Source: an uncultured Lysobacteraceae bacterium (GTDB lineage: Bacteria; Pseudomonadota; Gammaproteobacteria; Xanthomonadales; Xanthomonadaceae). From it: a stretch of DNA of 17,626 nucleotides. A program made the translations under genes and the position numbers. Shown here piece after piece: positions 14,580 through 17,626 of this stretch (position 1 is the stretch's first letter; every line of letters starts with the position of its first letter). The notes below the pieces were generated by a model that made no database searches, was not told where the DNA came from, and worked only from the letters and a program-made list of their open reading frames with translations. Location: positions 1 to 17,626 of the forward strand of contig CALCNV010000112.1 of assembly GCA_937897645.1 (NCBI GenBank). Reading direction: 5' to 3'.

Positions 14580-14586
14580 TCGCCCC

Positions 14587-15255
14587 ATGAAAAACGCAGT
14601 CGTCCTCGTTTCCGGCGGCATGGATTCCGCCGTCGTACTCGCCCTTGCACGCGAGGAAGGCTTCGCCGTGCATGCGCTCAGCGTCCGCTACGGCCAGCGC
14701 CACACCTCCGAATTGCAGGCGGCCGATCGCGTGTCCGCTGCGCTCGGCGCGGTCGCGCACAAGACGGTCAACGTCGACCTGCGTTCCATCGGCGGCTCGG
14801 CATTGACCGATTCCGATATCGAAGTGCCGGAAGCAGGCGGGCAGGGCATTCCGAGCACGTATGTGCCCGCACGCAACACCATCATGCTGTCGGTCGCGCT
14901 GGGCTGGGCCGAAGTGCTGGGCGCCGCCGACATTTTCTGCGGGGTCAACGCTGTGGATTACTCCGGGTATCCGGATTGCCGTCCCGAATTCATCGACGCC
15001 TTCGAACGCCTCGCCAACCTGGCCACCAAGGCCGGCGTGGAAGGCGCAGGCTTGCGCATCCGCGCGCCCCTGCTGCGCATGAGCAAGGCCGACATCGTGC
15101 GCGAAGGCATGCGCCTGGGCGTGGACTTCAGCCAGACGGTGTCCTGCTACCGCGCCGACGACCAGGGCCGCGCCTGCGGCCATTGCGATGCCTGCCAATT
15201 GCGCTCGGCAGGCTTTGCCGATGCGGGCATCACCGATCCCACCCAGTACGCCTGA
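14587..15255 (+). CDS. queC: 7-cyano-7-deazaguanine (preQ0) synthase QueC
   Basis: ATP-dependent enzyme that turns 7-carboxy-7-deazaguanine into preQ0, the precursor of queuosine in tRNA. The 222 residues are normal length. The N-type ATP-pyrophosphatase loop is SGGMDS (residues 9-14). Substrate-side motifs YVPARNTIMLS and GVNAVDYSGYPDCRPEF are intact, and the zinc ligands are Cys187, Cys197, Cys200 and Cys203 (SCYRADDQGRACGHCDAC). An upstream in-frame ATG at 14557 lies inside the REP and is rejected as a start. The gene follows queE on the same strand but appears to have its own promoter box; tRNA-Lys follows it. Confidence 0.97.
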   Translation: MKNAVVLVSGGMDSAVVLALAREEGFAVHALSVRYGQRHTSELQAADRVSAALGAVAHKTVNVDLRSIGGSALTDSDIEVPEAGGQGIPSTYVPARNTIMLSVALGWAEVLGAADIFCGVNAVDYSGYPDCRPEFIDAFERLANLATKAGVEGAGLRIRAPLLRMSKADIVREGMRLGVDFSQTVSCYRADDQGRACGHCDACQLRSAGFADAGITDPTQYA

Positions 15256-15256
15256 T

Positions 15257-15285
15257 TTCGCACACCGCGCCCGGTGCGCTAGAAT
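15257..15285 (+). promoter_or_regulatory. Probable tRNA-Lys promoter
   Basis: A -35-like TTCGCA (15257-15262) and a -10 TAGAAT (15280-15285) are separated by 17 bases, starting just after the queC stop. A GC-rich discriminator (GCCCGCCCC) follows, as in stringently controlled stable-RNA promoters. Transcription would start near 15292, about 28 bases before the mature tRNA 5' end. Confidence 0.6.
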
Positions 15286-15319
15286 GCCCGCCCCGGCGCA
15301 AGGCCGCGGGTTTTCATGT

Positions 15320-15395
15320 GGGCCGTTAGCTCAGTTGGTAGAGCAGAAGACTTTTAATCTTTTGGTCGATGGTTCGAATCCATCACGGCCCACCA
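15320..15395 (+). tRNA. tRNA-Lys, anticodon UUU
   Basis: A 76-base tRNA with encoded CCA (15393-15395). The acceptor stem pairs GGGCCGT (15320-15326) with ACGGCCC (15385-15391), with discriminator A15392. The D arm TAGCTCAGTTGGTAGAGCA, the anticodon loop CTTTTAA with anticodon TTT (15353-15355), and the T arm ATGGTTCGAATCCAT are all standard and close to E. coli tRNA-Lys. Its 3' end marks the boundary between the core genes and the AT-richer accessory region, which makes it a candidate integration site. Confidence 0.98.
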
Positions 15396-15798
15396 TCCAG
15401 TCCGACACTTTCGTTTCTCTCCCATACTCTGCTAAAAAGTCCTTTAACTATCAAAGACTTGGAGCGTATGTTTTCGTCGTAGAGAAGTCTTGCCTAGTGA
15501 GTTATGCGTAATCGGCGGGGTCTTTCTCTGGTGTCAGGGTTCGTGACCAAAACATCCTTTTCTACTTGTTTTTAGCTCTCAAACGCGAATGCGCAGGAGC
15601 GGGGCGGTGGGTCAACATCAGAGAAAGTTTTTCTTTATCTTTTTTGCCGATTTTGTGCTTCGGCAATCCTTCAAGATTTACCGACATGCGCCGTCTTTAT
15701 GGCTGCGCACTTGCCGCACCAGGTGAGCTGGTAGCGAGCGAAACTTGGGCAGGGGAAACGCGGTCGAGCTCAGGGCAGGAGCGTGAGATGACGCGACA
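15396..15798. other. 403-base stretch without a convincing gene
   Basis: This lies between tRNA-Lys and the stop of the first minus-strand island gene. Visible elements are T-rich tracts, an imperfect hairpin (AAGTC-C-TTT, 15437-15445, with AAAGACTT, 15453-15460), and a seven-base stem TTGCCGA/TCGGCAA (15644-15666). A 38-codon ATG ORF (15686-15802) has no recognisable features and ends four bases into the convergent gene. Composition is more AT-rich than upstream. Possibly a decayed region at the island edge; no integrase remnant is recognisable. Confidence 0.6.
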
Positions 15799-16542
15799 CT
15801 AAGTTTGTTTTTCGCCAGTGGCTGGCGGGATAGGTTCCACTGTGGCCAAGCCGAACGCGCTGCTCATTAGCTCGAAAGCATGCTTGCAACGGCTTTCAAT
15901 TGTCTCTGCTCTTTCAATTGCGGTTTGAAAGGCCTTCTCAAGCTGCGCCCCGGTGATCTTTCCAGAGATAGCAAAGTTCACGGCGCCCTCGAGTCCAGAT
16001 CTGTAAACCTGAATTGATCGAATGGCAGCAACTATTGCTTCTGTAATTTCGGAGTCGAACTCGTTGATCGACTGCATCGGCAAGGAATTCAAGACGCCCC
16101 AGTCCCCGCTGAAAGCAGCGACCAGGCTCTGGAGTTGCCGGGCTTCTTCTAGCGGAATTGGTGCGTTCAGCTGATTAAAGCCCAATCCAGCGATTAATTT
16201 CTTACGTTGTCCAGCCCGGACCGTTGCATCCCACAAAGACGACGCCATCCATACGGCAGTGTTTTGCAAACGACGTTGGCGCTCGTTGTCTTCTCTTTGC
16301 TGTTGATCCTTGACAAGGCGAATTGCTCTCTTATGCTGGATTTCGCCAGCGACAATCGCCACCGCTATTGCTATGACGGAACCAATAGCTTGAACCCACG
16401 CCGCCTGGACCTCCGCTGCCGCACTTTCAGGTTTGAGCGTGAATACATTAATCGGTTCCAAGTAGGTGCTAGCAATCGCCCATGCCACTAGGCATCCCGC
16501 CCCGACACCTACTGCCCACCACTTGATTGAGTTTGAAACCAC
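15799..16542 (-). CDS. Unrecognised two-helix membrane protein
   Basis: A 247-residue protein that I do not recognise. Start GTG 16542 is supported by AGGTGA (16552-16547 on the minus strand) four bases upstream. Two hydrophobic segments are visible, about residues 8-28 (WWAVGVGAGCLVAWAIASTYL) and 48-66 (AWVQAIGSVIAIAVAIVAG). They are followed by a highly charged Lys/Arg/Gln/Glu helix (about 67-95), probably a coiled coil, and then a largely helical soluble domain of about 150 residues ending PPATGEKQT. The AWVQAIGSV type of second helix is common in small uncharacterised membrane proteins of islands and prophages. It is probably in the inner membrane with the C-terminal domain in the cytoplasm. 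Function unknown. Confidence 0.75.
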   Translation of the reverse strand: MVSNSIKWWAVGVGAGCLVAWAIASTYLEPINVFTLKPESAAAEVQAAWVQAIGSVIAIAVAIVAGEIQHKRAIRLVKDQQQREDNERQRRLQNTAVWMASSLWDATVRAGQRKKLIAGLGFNQLNAPIPLEEARQLQSLVAAFSGDWGVLNSLPMQSINEFDSEITEAIVAAIRSIQVYRSGLEGAVNFAISGKITGAQLEKAFQTAIERAETIESRCKHAFELMSSAFGLATVEPIPPATGEKQT

Positions 16543-16600
16543 AATTTCACCTAAAGTTGCGCCACATCCAATGCTAAGTCAAAGTCTCGGCTCGGGTCGC

Positions 16601-16711
16601 TCAGACATGCGGTGCGCTCCCATGGCGAATCCAACGAAGCAGCCGGCCTAACGTTGGTTCGAACAGTAACCAGAGGAAAAGGCCTGCAACGAGGATGCGC
16701 AGCCCCGCCAC
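16601..16711 (-). CDS. Possible 36-residue hydrophobic peptide overlapping the next gene
   Basis: A GTG-started ORF (16711 to stop TGA 16601) of 36 residues, in a different frame from the overlapping 3' end of the minus-strand membrane-protein gene. The peptide begins MAGLRILVAGLFLWLLFEP, a convincing single membrane helix, then a basic end (TLGRLLRWIRHG) as in small membrane proteins with a positive cytoplasmic tail. AAAGG lies four bases before the GTG. Either it is a translationally coupled small gene or it is the true C-terminus of the upstream gene after a frameshift, since that gene's in-frame end (CASSLQAFSSGYCSNQR) looks out of character. Neither has been tested; family unknown. Confidence 0.35.
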   Translation of the reverse strand: MAGLRILVAGLFLWLLFEPTLGRLLRWIRHGSAPHV

Positions 16712-17088
16712 AAAGCCTTTTCGGCGGTATCACCCGGAAAGCGCAAGGCGTCCGAGATAGCTTTCCTGACTGCTGGCACATAGGTTGCATCGGTCCATTT
16801 CGCTCCGTAGTCGAAAGGCGGGCCCATGTTGTCAGTCATACGCTGGGCAACTCGCTGCGCCGCCTCCGCCTCGTTTGTCGGCTCGGGTTGGGGTACGTCC
16901 GCGAGGATTCTGGCCATCTCTTCACGGTTCCTCTCAGCCTCTTGGGCATGCCATGCCGCTAGGAACTCAGCCCGGGGAGGCGGATCACTCTGTCGTACGT
17001 GGTAGGTAATGGCTACGGCGCCTGCAATTGCCAGCGAGAGCCCTAAAATAAGGGCCACTAGGCCGAGGCGAGTAATGGGGGTTCGCAA
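16648..17088 (-). CDS. Unrecognised single-pass membrane protein
   Basis: A 146-residue protein from TTG 17088, chosen because AGGA (17098-17095) lies six bases upstream and the protein then begins MRTPITRLGLVALILG, a short basic end leading straight into a membrane helix (about residues 8-29). An in-frame GTG at 17145 would add 19 residues but has no ribosome-binding site and lies only 14 bases from the divergent gene's ATG. After the helix comes a Pro-rich turn, a charged helix (about 41-57, HAQEAERNREEMARIL), PQPEPTNEAEAAQRVAQRM, and a domain with FDYGAKWTDATYVPAVRKAISD. It is probably anchored in the inner membrane with a soluble periplasmic or cytoplasmic part. Family unknown; the last 20 residues look atypical (see the overlapping ORF). 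Confidence 0.6.
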   Translation of the reverse strand: MRTPITRLGLVALILGLSLAIAGAVAITYHVRQSDPPPRAEFLAAWHAQEAERNREEMARILADVPQPEPTNEAEAAQRVAQRMTDNMGPPFDYGAKWTDATYVPAVRKAISDALRFPGDTAEKALWRGCASSLQAFSSGYCSNQR

Positions 17089-17159
17089 TCGATATCCTAA
17101 GTTTGTAATGGCTAAGGCTTTTGGCAAGCGGCTATGGTATTCCACGAGGATTTGAACTC

Positions 17160-17579
17160 ATGGCATGGCGTGATTCTTTGATCGAAACGTCGCGCGACCG
17201 GAATGTCGCCGATAAAGTCATTGCGGCAGTCGAAAGATTGCTACACAGGGATCGTTACTTGTTTGCGCATCGTGTTGGCGAGCGCTCTATCTCGCATCGC
17301 TTGGCGATCTACGTCGAAGAGCTCTTCGAGGGCTGGGATGTGGATTGCGAATATGACCGTGACGGAGAAACACGGAAGGCCATTCCTGATGGCTCTGGTA
17401 ACGATAACGATGAGGGCAGCAAAGTGCTGCCTGACATCATCGTTCATCGTCGCGGGCCTGGCGGGAACTTCTTGGTGTTTGAGCTCAAGAAGTCCAGCAA
17501 TCGGGAGTCGGATGATTGGGATTTCGAGAAGTTGCGTGCCTATGGCAACCACTTGGGCTATGAGCACGGTGTCTGTTGA
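17160..17579 (+). pseudogene. PD-(D/E)XK nuclease-like protein, C-terminus cut by an insertion sequence
   Basis: 139 readable residues from ATG 17160, with GAGGA (17146-17150) nine bases upstream. The N-terminal helices DKVIAAVERLLHRDRYLF and ERSISHRLAIYVEELF lead to WDVDCEYDRDG, then the core LPDIIVHRRGPGGNFLVFELKK. Pro91-Asp92, then Glu108-x-Lys110, form a PD-x15-ExK pattern, as in restriction-like nuclease folds. I recall similar uncharacterised proteins, common in islands, that carry a PDIIVHRRG core and end with one more strand (Y.x.GVFI-type) and a helix. Here the frame stops at GVC-TGA, exactly where an IS-like end starts (17574), so the last 20-30 residues are probably lost. Divergent from the membrane-protein gene. 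Fold assignment is by motif only; activity is untested. Confidence 0.6.
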
Positions 17580-17626
17580 TTTCCACGGAAAACTGACCCA
17601 GGGTTTCCATCCAATATTGAGCCACC
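17574..17626. mobile_element. Left end of an insertion sequence, IS21-like (runs off window)
   Basis: From 17574 the sequence starts TGTTGATTTCCACGG and contains two diverged copies of one short unit: TTTCCAC...TGACCCA (17579-17599) and TTTCCAT...TGAGCCA (17602-17624), about 23 bases apart. A TG terminus with multiple internal repeats of a TTTCCAC/TGACCCA type is what I know from ends of IS21-family elements (istA/istB). No transposase is in the window. The TGA that ends the nuclease-like gene comes from this element. Family assignment is by pattern recall. Confidence 0.5.

Larger units (their letters stand above)
15396..17626. other. Putative genomic island edge downstream of tRNA-Lys
   Basis: From the tRNA 3' end on, gene orientation changes to mixed, base composition shifts visibly toward AT, no core gene is recognisable, and an insertion sequence end appears at the right. 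All core genes before the tRNA lie on the + strand. These are typical island signs. No integrase and no repeat of the tRNA 3' end are in the window, so the far boundary is unseen and site-specific integration is not shown. Confidence 0.55.

Noticed and set aside
14557..14586. Earlier in-frame ATG for queC
   Set aside because: It lies inside the REP arm and adds residues not typical of QueC; ATG 14587 gives the normal N-terminus directly before the ATP loop.
15188..15511. 107-residue + strand ORF running through tRNA-Lys
   Set aside because: It overlaps queC and the whole tRNA; the peptide over the tRNA is a typical false call.
15644..15666. Seven-base hairpin as a terminator
   Set aside because: The T-run lies before the stem on the + strand and there is no T-run after it on either strand.
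15566..15802. 78-residue + strand ORF after the tRNA
   Set aside because: TTG start, no Shine-Dalgarno, no recognisable domain, and the composition looks random; kept only as part of the gene-free stretch.
16644..16651. GCCTAAC next to a stop codon, as in integron attC sites
   Set aside because: No matching GTTRRRY partner at attC distance and no proper L boxes; a seven-base match is likely by chance.
16651..16660. TTGGTTCGAA as a second copy of the tRNA-Lys attachment core
   Set aside because: Only about nine bases match the tRNA T arm and flanking bases differ; too short for an att repeat.
16551..16790. 79-residue minus-strand ORF between the membrane-protein genes
   Set aside because: No ribosome-binding site and Pro/Arg/Cys-rich sequence without hydrophobic or conserved features; the third frame with the hydrophobic peptide is more plausible.
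17133..17161. tRNA-like T-arm on the minus strand (TTCAAAT with flanks) near CCA
   Set aside because: The would-be T stem does not pair and no acceptor, D or anticodon arm is present; it is the start region of the nuclease-like gene.

Overview
The window reads as a chromosomal segment of a GC-rich gammaproteobacterium of the Xanthomonadaceae/Lysobacteraceae group (Xanthomonas, Stenotrophomonas, Lysobacter and relatives). The basis is the gene order, the protein sequences (for example a YebC that begins MGRGPSIEGRK rather than MAGHSKW), and short palindromic REP elements with a GTAG head like those described in Stenotrophomonas. This is inference from sequence; I cannot name the genus.

Bases 1 to about 15395 are core genome, with every gene on the + strand. 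Order: the 3' part of aspS; a GNAT acetyltransferase; a small I78-type lipoprotein; an alpha/beta hydrolase; yebC; the Holliday-junction genes ruvC and ruvA; the potassium transporter kup; ruvB; then the Tol-Pal block ybgC-tolQ-tolR-tolA-tolB-pal-cpoB; two queuosine-precursor genes, queE and queC; and tRNA-Lys(UUU). RuvA, RuvB and RuvC work together in branch migration and resolution. TolQRA is the proton-driven inner-membrane motor, TolB and Pal form the outer-membrane side, and CpoB links the system to septal peptidoglycan synthesis. QueE and QueC act at successive steps of 7-deazaguanine synthesis.

The gaps between the core genes carry many repeats: three inverted pairs of one GTAG REP family (2636-2712, 13655-13787, 14498-14571), a second GTAG family nested inside one of them (13691-13758), a GTGG-headed relative (1002-1066), and three other repeat types (3493-3625, 4185-4310, 6911-7004). 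Several + strand genes (ruvB, queE, queC) have a TANNNT box ending 6-7 bases before the ATG and no Shine-Dalgarno sequence, which suggests leaderless mRNAs.

Bases 15396-17626, directly after the tRNA-Lys 3' end, look like accessory DNA. By eye the base composition is more AT-rich, genes lie on both strands, and no core gene is recognisable. The region holds about 400 bases without a convincing gene, two unrecognised minus-strand membrane proteins, a possible 36-residue hydrophobic overlapping ORF, and a plus-strand protein with a PD-(D/E)XK nuclease-like motif. The last gene appears to be cut near its C-terminus by the end of an insertion sequence (IS21-like by its internal repeats) that runs off the window. 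No integrase or second attachment site is visible, so an island is inferred rather than shown.
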